DNA from: JAMQKA01 sp043951865
GTDB taxonomy: Bacteria > Bacteroidota > Rhodothermia > Balneolales > Balneolaceae
Length of the DNA: 64,000 bases
Direction: 5' to 3'
Assembly (NCBI RefSeq): GCF_043951865.1
Contig: NZ_JBINJF010000001.1
Span: 248,001-312,000, forward strand
Positions 24,706 to 32,984 of the stretch are shown here, piece after piece (position 1 is the first letter of the stretch; the number at the start of each line of letters is the position of its first letter). The position numbers were made by a program, and so were the translations under genes. The notes below the pieces were generated by a model. It ran no database searches. It worked only from the letters and a program-made list of their open reading frames with translations, and was not told where the DNA came from.

Positions 24706-25486
24706 CCGTGCCCGAGACCTCAATTCGGCCCTCCATCGGGCTGGAAGCGTTGGCGTACAACCGGCGCGGCATGCGTCCCGATTCAAATGCCAACCGACCT
24801 GCCTCGATAGCCAGTTTCATCGCCTGTGCCATCTTCACCGGGTGCCTGGCCTGCGATATGGCCGAATTCATCAGTACCGCATCCATCCCCAACTCCATCG
24901 CGATGGCGGCGTCAGAGGCCGTACCCACCCCGGCGTCCACAATCACCGGCACATCCACTTGTTCGCGAATAATCTGCAGGTTATACGGGTTGCGGATGCC
25001 CATACCGGAACCGATGGGGGCTCCCAGCGGCATGACGGCGGCACACCCCATCTCGGCCAGCTTCTTGCAGGTAATCGGGTCGTCATTGGCATAGGGCAGC
25101 ACGACGAAATCTTCCATAATAAGCTGTTCAGCCGCCTTCAACAACTCGGCAACATCAGGGAACAGCGTCTCGTCATCACCGATCACCTCGAGCTTCACCC
25201 AGTTGGTATCGAGGGCTTCGCGACCCAGTTGCGCGGTCAGTACCGCTTCTTTGGCGGTATAGCATCCCGCGGTATTCGGCAGGATAAAATAGTTGTCCCC
25301 GTCGAGATAGCTGAGGATATCCTCCCCTCCGTCACGCTCCAGGTTTGCCCGGCGCAGGGCAACAGTCACAATCTCGGTGCCGCTTGCGTTCAGTGCCCGG
25401 CGCATGGTCTCGGGATCAGGGAATCGCGCGCTCCCCACGATAAGCCGGGAATCAAATTCCTTGTCTGCTATCTTCAGTTTACTCAT
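24698..25486 (-). CDS. thiG: Thiazole synthase ThiG
   Basis: A 262-residue enzyme that builds the thiamine thiazole phosphate from deoxyxylulose phosphate, ThiS thiocarboxylate and dehydroglycine. Motifs are LIVGSARFPDPETMRRAL, NTAGCYTAKEAVLTAQLGREAL, WVKLEVIGDDETLFPD (Schiff-base lysine), VLPYANDDPITCKKL and VDAGVGTASDAAIAMELGMDAVLMNSA. Length and order are typical. The stop overlaps the start of the tenI-like gene. A 164-base gap separates it from thiS and holds a truncated repeat. Confidence 0.97.
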   Translation of the reverse strand: MSKLKIADKEFDSRLIVGSARFPDPETMRRALNASGTEIVTVALRRANLERDGGEDILSYLDGDNYFILPNTAGCYTAKEAVLTAQLGREALDTNWVKLEVIGDDETLFPDVAELLKAAEQLIMEDFVVLPYANDDPITCKKLAEMGCAAVMPLGAPIGSGMGIRNPYNLQIIREQVDVPVIVDAGVGTASDAAIAMELGMDAVLMNSAISQARHPVKMAQAMKLAIEAGRLAFESGRMPRRLYANASSPMEGRIEVSGTDE

Positions 25487-25517
25487 AATTTTTTAAGTCA
25501 AATTAGGATACTCTATT

Positions 25518-25535
25518 CGAGGGCTTTGCAAAACC
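25518..25535 (+). repeat. Terminal-repeat fragment of family 1 in the thiamine operon
   Basis: CGAGGGCTTTGCAAAACC matches the terminal inverted repeat of family 1 (compare 33866-33882). Neither the internal hairpin blocks nor a right end is recognisable nearby, so it looks like a truncated or decayed copy inside the thiS-thiG gap of the operon. Confidence 0.5.
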
Positions 25536-25650
25536 GTCTATGCTATTTTGAAGCGCAAGCTTTTTTAACACAGATACCGTTTTCTCTTACTGGTTCAAAT
25601 CACAACCTTAAACCGGGACAGGTGCTGGATCAGCGATTCTTCATTCCAAC

Positions 25651-25860
25651 TCATCCTCCCTGTGTGGCACGGATAATTTCGATACGATCCTCTTCATGCA
25701 GTTGCTGACGGTCCCACTGGGATTTGGGAACGACGGAATCATTCAGGGCAACGGCCGTTCCCTTGCTGTCTCCATCGTCTTCGACATCAAACTCGGCCAA
25801 CAGCTTTTTCACTGTGTTGGCTTGTGTATTAACAGTGTCTCCATTTACAGTCAGTTTCAT
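25651..25860 (-). CDS. thiS: Sulfur carrier protein ThiS
   Basis: A 69-residue ubiquitin-like carrier. The ATG at 25858-25860 (MKLTVNGDTVN) gives the normal family length; a longer frame adds 32 residues that overlap thiO. It has the TVKKLLAEF helix, VALNDSVVPKSQW, the DRIEIIRATQGG end, and the required Gly-Gly terminus that is adenylated and then thiocarboxylated. No thiF or thiI appears in the operon, so activation must use enzymes encoded elsewhere. Confidence 0.93.
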   Translation of the reverse strand: MKLTVNGDTVNTQANTVKKLLAEFDVEDDGDSKGTAVALNDSVVPKSQWDRQQLHEEDRIEIIRATQGG

Positions 25861-25894
25861 AATTTTATAGATCCTTGATTTTCGGGTTTCTTTT

Positions 25895-26998
25895 CTAAAA
25901 ACGACCGGGACGAAACGGTTCAAGAACCTCAGCGACCGTCCCATCCAGAATTTCATCCGCTATTGAATAAACAGTTACAGGCGTCAACAGGATTCCGTGG
26001 CGGTAGTGCCCCGTGGCGTAATAAAGCCCTTCCATCTCAGTCTGGCCGATAATGGGCGCATGATCGCGGCTGGCGGGTCGGAGTCCGGCGATGGTCTCCA
26101 CCAGCGGCAGGTCGTAGATGGAAGGCACCGCCTCCCAAGCCTCTTCCAGGAGCTCCTTCTGCCCCCCCGCCGTAGGTGTTTGGTCAAACCCCTTCTCCTC
26201 GCTGGTGGCTCCCAGCCGGATCGTACCGTCCTCTTTGGGAACCAGGTAGAATCGCGGCGATCGCACGATCCCCTTCAGGTCACAGTCATCTGTTTGTTGA
26301 AGCGTTATGATCTGTCCTTTCACGGGACGAATCGGCGGGTTGATCTTATCTGGAATACCGGCAATTTTCCCGGACCAACAACCAGCGGCCAAAATCACTT
26401 TATCAAACTTAAAATTTGAGGATGCCGTTGAAAGACCTCTAAGTGTACCCCCGGCAAGATCAATCTGCTGCACCGCATTTTTTTCCAGCAGCAGACCGCC
26501 CCGCGATTCAAACGCTTTCCTGAGGCATCGGACCAGCGCCCGGTTGTCGATCTGGGCGTCATCCGGCAGCCACACGGCCGATACGATCTTTGGCGAAAGC
26601 AGTGGTTCGCGCTCCCGGGCCTCTGTTCCCGTTATCATCTCAACCGTCAATGATAGCTCTTCCCTGAAATTGTATAGTCGTTGTAGGTGCTCGGTATCAT
26701 CGCGGTCGACGCCCACCAGCATGGTTCCGCACCGGTCGAATTCAGGAACATTTTCAACATCTTCGGCCAGCTCCTCCAAAAAGCGCGGGTACAGGCGCAG
26801 ACTCTCCTGCCCCAGCTTCATCAGCTCGATCTCCTCGAACCCCACTTCTGCGTAGGGAGCCAGCATCCCCGCTGCCGCCCGGCTGGCCTCCTGCCCGACG
26901 GTGCCCTTCTCAAACAGCGTGACTTCGGCTCCCCGCCGGAGCAGCTGCCAGCCGATACTGAGTCCGATAATACCGCCGCCGATAATGCCGATTTTCAT
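25895..26998 (-). CDS. thiO: Glycine oxidase ThiO
   Basis: A 367-residue FAD enzyme of the D-amino-acid-oxidase fold. The dinucleotide motif IIGGGIIGLSIGWQLLRRGAEVTLFE starts at residue 4. Further family motifs are GQEASRAAAGMLAPYAE, the R-P-V-K-G-Q-I strand and ETIAGLRPASRDHAPIIG, then YYATGHYRHGILLTP with its substrate arginine. ThiO oxidises glycine with oxygen to the dehydroglycine used by ThiG. Its presence in place of thiH indicates the aerobic route. It lies between tenA and thiS, with 34 bases to thiS. Confidence 0.93.
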   Translation of the reverse strand: MKIGIIGGGIIGLSIGWQLLRRGAEVTLFEKGTVGQEASRAAAGMLAPYAEVGFEEIELMKLGQESLRLYPRFLEELAEDVENVPEFDRCGTMLVGVDRDDTEHLQRLYNFREELSLTVEMITGTEAREREPLLSPKIVSAVWLPDDAQIDNRALVRCLRKAFESRGGLLLEKNAVQQIDLAGGTLRGLSTASSNFKFDKVILAAGCWSGKIAGIPDKINPPIRPVKGQIITLQQTDDCDLKGIVRSPRFYLVPKEDGTIRLGATSEEKGFDQTPTAGGQKELLEEAWEAVPSIYDLPLVETIAGLRPASRDHAPIIGQTEMEGLYYATGHYRHGILLTPVTVYSIADEILDGTVAEVLEPFRPGRF

Positions 26999-27084
26999 AT
27001 TTTGGAATCTTTATTTGTATTCTGTCTCGGTGTTTACAGGGCGTTGTGCCTTACTTTCAACGCACTAATTCGGCTTGATACTGC

Positions 27085-27759
27085 CTATTCTGCCTCCTCC
27101 AACACCTCCAGCAACGGCCACTGCTCCCTGCGATAGGCGCTCTCCCAGAACATCCACTCCAGCTCGGTGGACTTGACAAACGCCTCGGTCATCTCTTCCA
27201 GTCGCTCTTTGGATTCACGCTCCGCTACCTCGTCGGTGATCTCAATAGCGCGATCCACGCTCTTGTTGAACTCTTCTCCCGCGTAGGTATCGATCCAGTC
27301 CTGGTAGGGATTCTCTTCGGCTGCATTTTCGTAGATCTCCAGTCCCACTTCCCGGTATATCCAAAAGCAGGGGAGCAAGGCGGCTATATTTACGACATTA
27401 TCTTTTGTAGCTGCTGTTGAAAGCAGAAAGTTGGTATATGAAAAGCAGGAGGGAGATTTTTTGGGGTTCATCTCCGTTCCGTACTGCTCGTAAAAATTCT
27501 GGTGCAGCTGCCGCTCTACGACCACCGCCTCGCTGGCAAACTTGAAAAAGTCGTACATCTGGGTTGTGGAATCACAGCGAACGCCGGCCAGGGAGAGCGC
27601 CCTCGAAAAGTCCGCCAGGTACAGGGTATCCTGCTTCAGGTAGAACAGGAATATATCTTCGGGTAGTGTCCCATCGGTCAGTTCCCGGATAAACGGCAGT
27701 TCAAGGATGGCGTCGTACATCGGTTCAATAGTTGACCAGAGCTCGTCGGTGAATTTCAT
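27085..27759 (-). CDS. tenA: TenA family aminopyrimidine aminohydrolase (thiaminase II)
   Basis: A 224-residue all-helical protein of the TenA family. Motifs: FIRELTDGTLPEDIFLFYLKQDTLYLADFSRAL (about 24-56) and the cysteine-bearing segment SPSCFSYTNFLLSTA (C near 105). Then LLPCFWIYREVG, NPYQDWIDTYAGEEFN, and the terminal FWESAYRREQWP with its glutamate. TenA salvages the HMP pyrimidine from degraded thiamine by hydrolysing formylaminopyrimidine products. It sits second in the TPP-controlled operon, after thiD, which phosphorylates its product. Confidence 0.92.
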   Translation of the reverse strand: MKFTDELWSTIEPMYDAILELPFIRELTDGTLPEDIFLFYLKQDTLYLADFSRALSLAGVRCDSTTQMYDFFKFASEAVVVERQLHQNFYEQYGTEMNPKKSPSCFSYTNFLLSTAATKDNVVNIAALLPCFWIYREVGLEIYENAAEENPYQDWIDTYAGEEFNKSVDRAIEITDEVAERESKERLEEMTEAFVKSTELEWMFWESAYRREQWPLLEVLEEAE

Positions 27760-27815
27760 TCTGTGATCTGGATTTACTTTTCAACAGTTAGTTATGAAGG
27801 TAGTTTATATTTTCG

Positions 27816-28652
27816 TTACTGCCACCACTGATAAAAATGGTGCAGCGGGCCGTGACCTTCGCCTATGCTGTATTCGCTGCCTGCTCTTATGGCACCGGAG
27901 ATATACTCTTTGGCGTCCTGAACAGCCTCAGGAAGCGGCTTCCCTTTTGCGAGTCCCGCCGCAATGGCTGACGAAAGGGTACAGCCGGTGCCGTGGGTAT
28001 TCGGCGTATGAACTCGTTCTGCCTGGAACCAGTACACCTCCCGGCCGCTGGTGTCTTTCTCGTTCAGTACCAAACAATCGATGCTTTTCTCGTCGCTGAA
28101 GTGCCCGCCTTTCAGCAGTACGGAGCGGGGCCCAAGCTCCAGCAATTTCCGGGCAGCCGATTCCATCTGTGAGCGGTCTTCAATTTGGATATCCAGCAGG
28201 GTCTCTGCCTCCGGCAGGTTGGGCGTAATATTCGTACTCAGCGGGAACAGGCGCTCTTTTAACGTTTCAATTGCATCATCTTCAATAAGCCTGGCCCCGC
28301 TCTTGGCCACCATGACGGGATCAAGCACTATGTTGTCAACAGCATGAGTTTCCAGGCGATCCGCAACTGTTTCCATGACAGGAGTGTTGAACAGCATGCC
28401 TATTTTTACAGCATCTACGCCCAGATCACTGATAACAGTATCGATCTGCAGGGCCACAAAGTCGGGCGGCAAGGCGTGGATACCGGTGACGTCAGTGGTA
28501 TTCTGGGCGGTCAGGGCGGCCAGTACCGACATGCCGTAACACCCCATCGCAGCAAAGGCTTTAAGATCGGCCTGAATTCCCGCACCGCCCCCGCTGTCAG
28601 ATGTCGCGATGGTCAGTGCCCGGGCATACGTCTTGGCTGGTGTTTTTTCCAT
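27816..28652 (-). CDS. thiD: Hydroxymethylpyrimidine / HMP-phosphate kinase ThiD
   Basis: A 278-residue ribokinase-fold enzyme performing both phosphorylations of HMP. Motifs: IATSDSGGGAGIQADLKAFAAMGCYG (about 13-38), LPPDFVALQIDTVISDLGVDAVKIGML, VLDPVMVAKSGARL, ITPNLPEAETLL, VLLKGGHF, and the anion-hole NTHGTGCTLSSAIAAGLA with its catalytic aspartate-equivalent region. It is the first gene of the thiamine operon. A possible hairpin ends four bases before its start codon, downstream of the TPP aptamer. Confidence 0.96.
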   Translation of the reverse strand: MEKTPAKTYARALTIATSDSGGGAGIQADLKAFAAMGCYGMSVLAALTAQNTTDVTGIHALPPDFVALQIDTVISDLGVDAVKIGMLFNTPVMETVADRLETHAVDNIVLDPVMVAKSGARLIEDDAIETLKERLFPLSTNITPNLPEAETLLDIQIEDRSQMESAARKLLELGPRSVLLKGGHFSDEKSIDCLVLNEKDTSGREVYWFQAERVHTPNTHGTGCTLSSAIAAGLAKGKPLPEAVQDAKEYISGAIRAGSEYSIGEGHGPLHHFYQWWQ

Positions 28653-28656
28653 GGAT

Positions 28657-28686
28657 AAACAGCAGTGATTTTATTTAGTGCTGTTT
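28657..28686 (-). promoter_or_regulatory. Hairpin just upstream of thiD, possible expression platform
   Basis: AAACAGCA (28679-28686 on the minus strand reading) and TGCTGTTT (28657-28664) form a perfect 8-bp stem with a 14-base loop, ending four bases from the thiD start codon. It could hide the ribosome-binding region, which would fit translational control by the upstream TPP aptamer. No strong terminator is seen between aptamer and gene. Confidence 0.4.
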
Positions 28687-28720
28687 ACCGGCAGAAGATG
28701 GGCTGAAGTTGAGGTGTCGT

Positions 28721-28798
28721 TTCCCTCCGCTGGTACTAACCAGGTCAAGTGTTGAGGATCTTATCTCAGCCCTTTCGCCTGCGCGAAAAAGCACTCCT
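28721..28798 (-). promoter_or_regulatory. TPP riboswitch (THI element)
   Basis: On the minus strand the aptamer begins AGGAGTGC and contains GCTGAGATAAGATCC, the conserved CUGAGA core. It then reads ACTTGACCTGGTTAGTACCAGCG and closes with GGAGGGA. The P1 arms, the CUGAGA pyrimidine-sensing loop and the ACCUGnnnnGnUnnnnCCAGCG pyrophosphate-sensing half are all in order. A long variable P3 arm (TTTTTCGCGCAGGCGAAA) lies between. It stands about 70 bases upstream of thiD and should repress the operon when TPP is plentiful. Confidence 0.95.
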
Positions 28799-28930
28799 AA
28801 CGACAAACAGCGGTCACTAAGTGAACAAGAGGATATTACCGAAAAACACTACGCTATGCAAACGGTAAAGAAGGGCCGTGCCTTATTCAAAAGCATTAAT
28901 TTCCGGATTAACTGTCTGCATTTAACTTAT

Positions 28931-29023
28931 TGATGCGTGACGGGTAACGAGTAAAGAGTAACCCGTGATGCGCAGTAGAAGCAGCGTTACTCCTCACTTA
29001 TTACTCGTTACAGATTACGCATC
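28931..29023. repeat. Inverted text-like repeat overlapping the dsbA-like 3' end
   Basis: The left arm (28931-28962, TGATGCGTGACGGGTAACGA...) is matched in inverse by the right arm (28986-29023, ...TTACTCGTTACAGATTACGCATC). GATGCGT and GTAACGAGTAA are identical in both. The right arm covers the stop codon (29015-29017) and the last two codons of the dsbA-like gene. Confidence 0.65.
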
Positions 29024-29596
29024 CTCCGACATCTGGCTTTCCAGGAGAGATTTAAACTGATCGTAGGAACGTGGAAGCTGCTGTACCTTGATGCCGTTGA
29101 TAAAAAATGTGGGCGTTGAGTTCACCCCCATATTGACTCCTTCCTGCTTCTGTTCCATCACTGTTTTTTGCGTTTCTGCAGCATTCAGGTCACTTTGAAA
29201 CTGCTGGACATCCAGTCCCAGTTCCTTTGCATATCCAATAAAAATCGACTGTGGATTCCCAGAACTCGACCAGTTGTCCTGGTTCTCGAACAGCATATCA
29301 TGCATCGCCTTGAACTGCCCCTGGTTCCCGGCTGCCTCGGCTGCACGGGCGGCCAGCGCCGCAAACTGATGGCTGTTCAGCGGAAAGTAACGGTATTCCA
29401 CCTTCAGTTTATCCCCGAACTCCTCTTTTAGTTTTTCAACAACCGGATGGTAATAGGCGCAGGCCGGGCATTGGTAGTCGCTGTACTCGGTCAGTACGAT
29501 ATCGGCTTCACTGTCGGACTCCTGGGCAAAGGATCCCGCCGCGGTTAACAAGAAAATAAAAGTCGAAAACGAGAGGATTTGTAGTAAACGTTTCAT
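29015..29596 (-). CDS. DsbA-like thioredoxin-fold oxidoreductase, exported
   Basis: A 193-residue protein with a signal peptide (residues 1-24, ILSFSTFIFLLTAAGSFA). It has the DsbA/Thioredoxin_4 fold. The active site C43-P-A-C46 lies in YSDYQCPACAYYHP, followed by FGDKLKVEYRYFPLNSHQFA, a helical insertion (ARAAEAAGNQGQFKAMHDMLF) and the cis-proline strand NSTPTFFINGIKV. It probably oxidises or isomerises disulfides in the periplasm. It follows the cysteine desulfurase gene after 25 bases, so they likely share a transcript. The C-terminal residues come from a palindromic repeat. Confidence 0.88.
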   Translation of the reverse strand: MKRLLQILSFSTFIFLLTAAGSFAQESDSEADIVLTEYSDYQCPACAYYHPVVEKLKEEFGDKLKVEYRYFPLNSHQFAALAARAAEAAGNQGQFKAMHDMLFENQDNWSSSGNPQSIFIGYAKELGLDVQQFQSDLNAAETQKTVMEQKQEGVNMGVNSTPTFFINGIKVQQLPRSYDQFKSLLESQMSEDA

Positions 29597-29621
29597 AAAT
29601 CGTTATCTGGTTTAAGATTCG

Positions 29622-30767
29622 TTAAAGCTTAATCATACTAAAATGCCTGGTCAATACCTTTTCCAGGATATTAAATGCTTCTGAGATCTCCTCTTCCGTT
29701 GTCTGCTTGCCTAACGAAATACGGATGAACTCTCGTGCCTCCTGCTCATCACGCCCCAGGGCCACCATGCTGGCCGCCGGTTTTTCCGAGCCCACCGAAC
29801 AGGCGCTGCCGGTCGAAATTGCCAGTCCGTAGCGGTTGCACTCGATCATGGCGTACTGCCCCTCCATGCCGTGAATACGCAGCCCAATAATATTGGGAAG
29901 GCTGTTTTCAGGGTCGCCCTCCAGGGTAACATCGAATTCACTTTCCATCAGCAGATCCAGGAACTGGTTGCGCAGGGTTCGTTCCCGTTCCAGCTCATCT
30001 TCCCGCTGCCTGGCTATATCACGGGCAGCAGCCATAAAAGCTCCAACGCCCGGCACGTTCACTGTTCCCGAAGCAAAGCCTTTTTCCTGCGTTGTTCCCG
30101 GGATCACCGGCTTCCAGCTCAAAGCAGGCCTGACGTACGCGGCTCCCACACCTTTGGGGCCGTATATCTTGTGTGCAGAAATGGAGATACTGTCCAGATG
30201 GCAGGCTTTCACATCCACCGGGATCTTGCCAAAGGTCTGCACGCAGTCGCTGTGAAACAGGATGTCGCGTTGATCCAGCAGCTTGCCGATCGACCGCAGG
30301 TCCTGTATTGTCCCGATCTCGGAGTTGCCGTGATGCACTGACACCAGGATCGTGTCTTTGCGGAGCATACTTTCCAGGGCAGAGAGCTTCACCCGTCCTT
30401 TTTGATCCACCGGTATATATTCCACATCATAGCCCTGTTCTTCCAGGAGCGCAAATACGTTGCGCACGGAAGAGTGCTCTCCCCGGGTGGTCAGCAGGTG
30501 TCCGCTCCCGTCTGTGTTTCCCTTTACAAGAGATTGAATCGCCAGCTCATTGGAATCGCTGCCTCCTCCCGTAAAGTAAATACCGCGGGATTCGGCGTTG
30601 ACCATATCCCCGATCGTCTGCCGCGCCTGGTCCAGAATCTGCTGGGCCGTGGAGCCGAAATCGTGCAGGCTGCTCGAATTGCCGAAATGTTTTTTTGCTA
30701 CCTCCCGGTACACCTCAATGGCACGGTCGCTCATCGGGGTGGTGGCGGCATAATCCAAATAAATCAT
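29622..30767 (-). CDS. Cysteine desulfurase (NifS/IscS family)
   Basis: A 381-residue PLP enzyme that transfers sulfur from cysteine. Visible are the N-terminal YLDYAATTPM, TRGEHSSVRN, the PLP lysine K200 in SISAHKIYGPKGVGAAYV, and the persulfide cysteine C323 in STGSACSVGSEKPAASMVALG. The loop around C323 is long, as in class I (NifS/IscS) enzymes. It is divergent from nadC-nadA. In Bacillus a NifS-type enzyme beside the nad genes serves the NadA iron-sulfur cluster, which suggests the same here. No iscU or suf genes adjoin. Confidence 0.92.
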   Translation of the reverse strand: MIYLDYAATTPMSDRAIEVYREVAKKHFGNSSSLHDFGSTAQQILDQARQTIGDMVNAESRGIYFTGGGSDSNELAIQSLVKGNTDGSGHLLTTRGEHSSVRNVFALLEEQGYDVEYIPVDQKGRVKLSALESMLRKDTILVSVHHGNSEIGTIQDLRSIGKLLDQRDILFHSDCVQTFGKIPVDVKACHLDSISISAHKIYGPKGVGAAYVRPALSWKPVIPGTTQEKGFASGTVNVPGVGAFMAAARDIARQREDELERERTLRNQFLDLLMESEFDVTLEGDPENSLPNIIGLRIHGMEGQYAMIECNRYGLAISTGSACSVGSEKPAASMVALGRDEQEAREFIRISLGKQTTEEEISEAFNILEKVLTRHFSMIKL

Positions 30768-30880
30768 CCGACTTAGTTAACTCGTTGAAAATGCTTATTA
30801 TTAGAACTTAAATATATGGATTTAACCTCAGAAAGAAACAGGTAAGTCCGCTGACTTACTGATAATACTTCTTACCATTT

Positions 30881-31711
30881 GTGGAAAAGCTTAAACTTCG
30901 GGATATCATAGCAGAAGCCCTGGAAGAGGACCTGGGAATGGGTGATTTGACCAGTAGCTTTTTTGCACCGGATCACATTTCAACGGGATTTTTTACGGCG
31001 AAAGCGGATGGAGTACTGGCCGGACTTGACATAATCACGGAAACCTACCGCCTGCTGGATGAGCGTATTGAAGTAGACCTGTACCGGCAGGACGGCGACC
31101 GCATAGAGCAGGGAGAGGATATTGCGGAAGCGGAAGGCCCAACAGCGCCCTTGCTGAGTGGCGAACGGGTGATCCTGAATCTGCTGCAGCACATGAGCGG
31201 TATCGCCACGGGCACCAAACGGGCGGTAGAGGCATTGCACAGCTCCCACACCCGCGTGTGCGATACACGGAAGACCCTGCCCGGCCTCCGGATGCTGCAA
31301 AAATATGCGGTACGCTGCGGCGGCGGATACAATCACCGCTATCGCCTCGACGACGGCGTGATGCTCAAGGACAACCATATCAAGGCCGCCGGCGGTATAA
31401 GTAGGGCAGTCAGTCAGTTGCGCAATGAACTGGGGCTGATGGTGCGAATCGAGGTGGAAACGGAAACGCGGGATCAGGTGTTGGAGAGTGTTGAATCGGG
31501 CGCTGATATCATTATGTTTGACAACCAGGCGCCCCCGGAAGTGAAACAGCTTGTTGAACTGGTGCCGGATCACATTATCACGGAAATCTCGGGCGGTATC
31601 ACCATCGATACCATCGGAGACTATCGTGACACCGGCGTCGATTATATTTCGATGGGGTCACTGACCCATTCGGTAACCGCACTGGATATCAGCTTTAATT
31701 TGAATGATTAG
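30881..31711 (+). CDS. nadC: Nicotinate-nucleotide pyrophosphorylase (carboxylating) NadC
   Basis: A 276-residue enzyme converting quinolinate and PRPP to nicotinate mononucleotide. It starts at GTG 30881. Motifs: ALEEDLGMGDLTSSFF (11-27), GERVILNLLQHMSGIAT (about 93-109), CDTRKTLPGLRMLQKYAVRCGGGYNHRYRLDDGVMLKDNHI (about 127-167, quinolinate and phosphate binding), VEVETETRDQVL, MFDNQAPPEV and EISGGITIDTI. The length is standard. It is the first gene of a nadC-nadA pair; no nadB is in the window. Confidence 0.96.
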   Translation: MEKLKLRDIIAEALEEDLGMGDLTSSFFAPDHISTGFFTAKADGVLAGLDIITETYRLLDERIEVDLYRQDGDRIEQGEDIAEAEGPTAPLLSGERVILNLLQHMSGIATGTKRAVEALHSSHTRVCDTRKTLPGLRMLQKYAVRCGGGYNHRYRLDDGVMLKDNHIKAAGGISRAVSQLRNELGLMVRIEVETETRDQVLESVESGADIIMFDNQAPPEVKQLVELVPDHIITEISGGITIDTIGDYRDTGVDYISMGSLTHSVTALDISFNLND

Positions 31712-31842
31712 TTATCTTACATTGCATATCCCGGACATAGAGAGTTGTGTGAGAAAATGACTTTTTACAGAGATAAGATCATTGAATTTGTTTCAACGCC
31801 CGGGATGACGACAATACAGCCCATACAAACAAGATCAGCACT

Positions 31843-32952
31843 ATGGAAACGCTAGATTTTTTACAGCAAGATGAACAGGTAAGCCTGCCGGAACGCTATC
31901 GCGAGATGGAAGAGCCTGAAATGGCGCAACGCATCCGCGAAATCAAGCAGAAGTTCGAAAACCGGCTTTTCATGCCGGGCCACCATTATCAGAAGGATGA
32001 AGTGATCCAGTTTTCGGATGCGCGGGGCGACTCTCTTAAACTGGCTCAAATCTCGGCCCAGAACAAGGAAGCAGAATATATTATCTTCTGCGGCGTCCAT
32101 TTTATGGCGGAAACGGCTGATATGCTGACCGACGACCACCAAAAGGTAATCCTGCCCGATATGCGGGCCGGCTGCTCCATGGCCGACATGGCCAATATCG
32201 ACCAGACCGAGCGCGGGTGGAATGTCATGCAGGAGACTTTTGGTGACACCATTCTGCCGCTGACCTACGTAAATTCAACCGCTGCCATCAAGGCTTTTGT
32301 AGGCCGCAACGGGGGATCAACTACCACATCCTCGAATGCCAAAGATATCATCAAGTGGGCGTTCAAGCAGAAAGAGCGCATCCTGTTTTTGCCCGACCAG
32401 CACCTGGGGCGCAATACAGCTTACGACCTCGGTATTCCACTTGACCAGATGGCCGTTTGGGATCCGCAGGAAGAACAGTTTGAATGCGAGGGTCCCCTGC
32501 AGGAAGCCAGGGTGATTCTCTGGAAAGGGCACTGCTCGGTACATGAGAAGTTCAATGTCAAGCATATTGAAAACCTCCGTAAAAAAGATCCCGAAATTAA
32601 TATCCTGGTTCATCCCGAATGTACTTACGATGTCGTACAGGCCTCCGACTACAACGGGTCCACCAGCTATATCATCAGCACAATTGAAAACGCCCCCGCG
32701 GGGAGCAAGTGGGCGATCGGTACCGAAATGAACCTGGTCAACCGGATCGCCAATGAACATCCCGACAAGGACATCGTGTCGGTAAACCCGTTTATGTGTC
32801 CCTGCCTGACGATGAACCGCATCGACATGGCTCACCTGCTGTGGTCGCTGGAAAAGCTGGAGCAGGGCGAAGTGGTCAACCAGATCACCGTTGATCCTGA
32901 AACGACTAAACCGGCCCTGCAGGCACTCAATCGCATGCTTGAGCTCTCATAA
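31843..32952 (+). CDS. nadA: Quinolinate synthase NadA
   Basis: A 369-residue iron-sulfur enzyme that condenses iminoaspartate with dihydroxyacetone phosphate. The three cluster cysteines lie in FCGVHFMAET, VHPECTYDVV and the C-terminal FMCPCLTMNRI. Substrate motifs HHYQKDEVI, DMRAGCSMADM, YVNSTAAIKAFVG and LFLPDQHLGRNTAYDLG are intact. The N-terminus is about 20 residues longer than in E. coli. It follows nadC by 131 bases. The cluster is oxygen-sensitive, which gives a reason for the nearby cysteine desulfurase. Confidence 0.96.
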   Translation: METLDFLQQDEQVSLPERYREMEEPEMAQRIREIKQKFENRLFMPGHHYQKDEVIQFSDARGDSLKLAQISAQNKEAEYIIFCGVHFMAETADMLTDDHQKVILPDMRAGCSMADMANIDQTERGWNVMQETFGDTILPLTYVNSTAAIKAFVGRNGGSTTTSSNAKDIIKWAFKQKERILFLPDQHLGRNTAYDLGIPLDQMAVWDPQEEQFECEGPLQEARVILWKGHCSVHEKFNVKHIENLRKKDPEINILVHPECTYDVVQASDYNGSTSYIISTIENAPAGSKWAIGTEMNLVNRIANEHPDKDIVSVNPFMCPCLTMNRIDMAHLLWSLEKLEQGEVVNQITVDPETTKPALQALNRMLELS

Positions 32953-32984
32953 ATAATATCTCGTTTGATGACTAGATTCTGTGG

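Noticed and set aside
28709..28933. Plus-strand frame of 74 codons over the riboswitch
   Set aside because: The bases are explained by the conserved TPP aptamer on the other strand; no ribosome-binding site or homology is visible.
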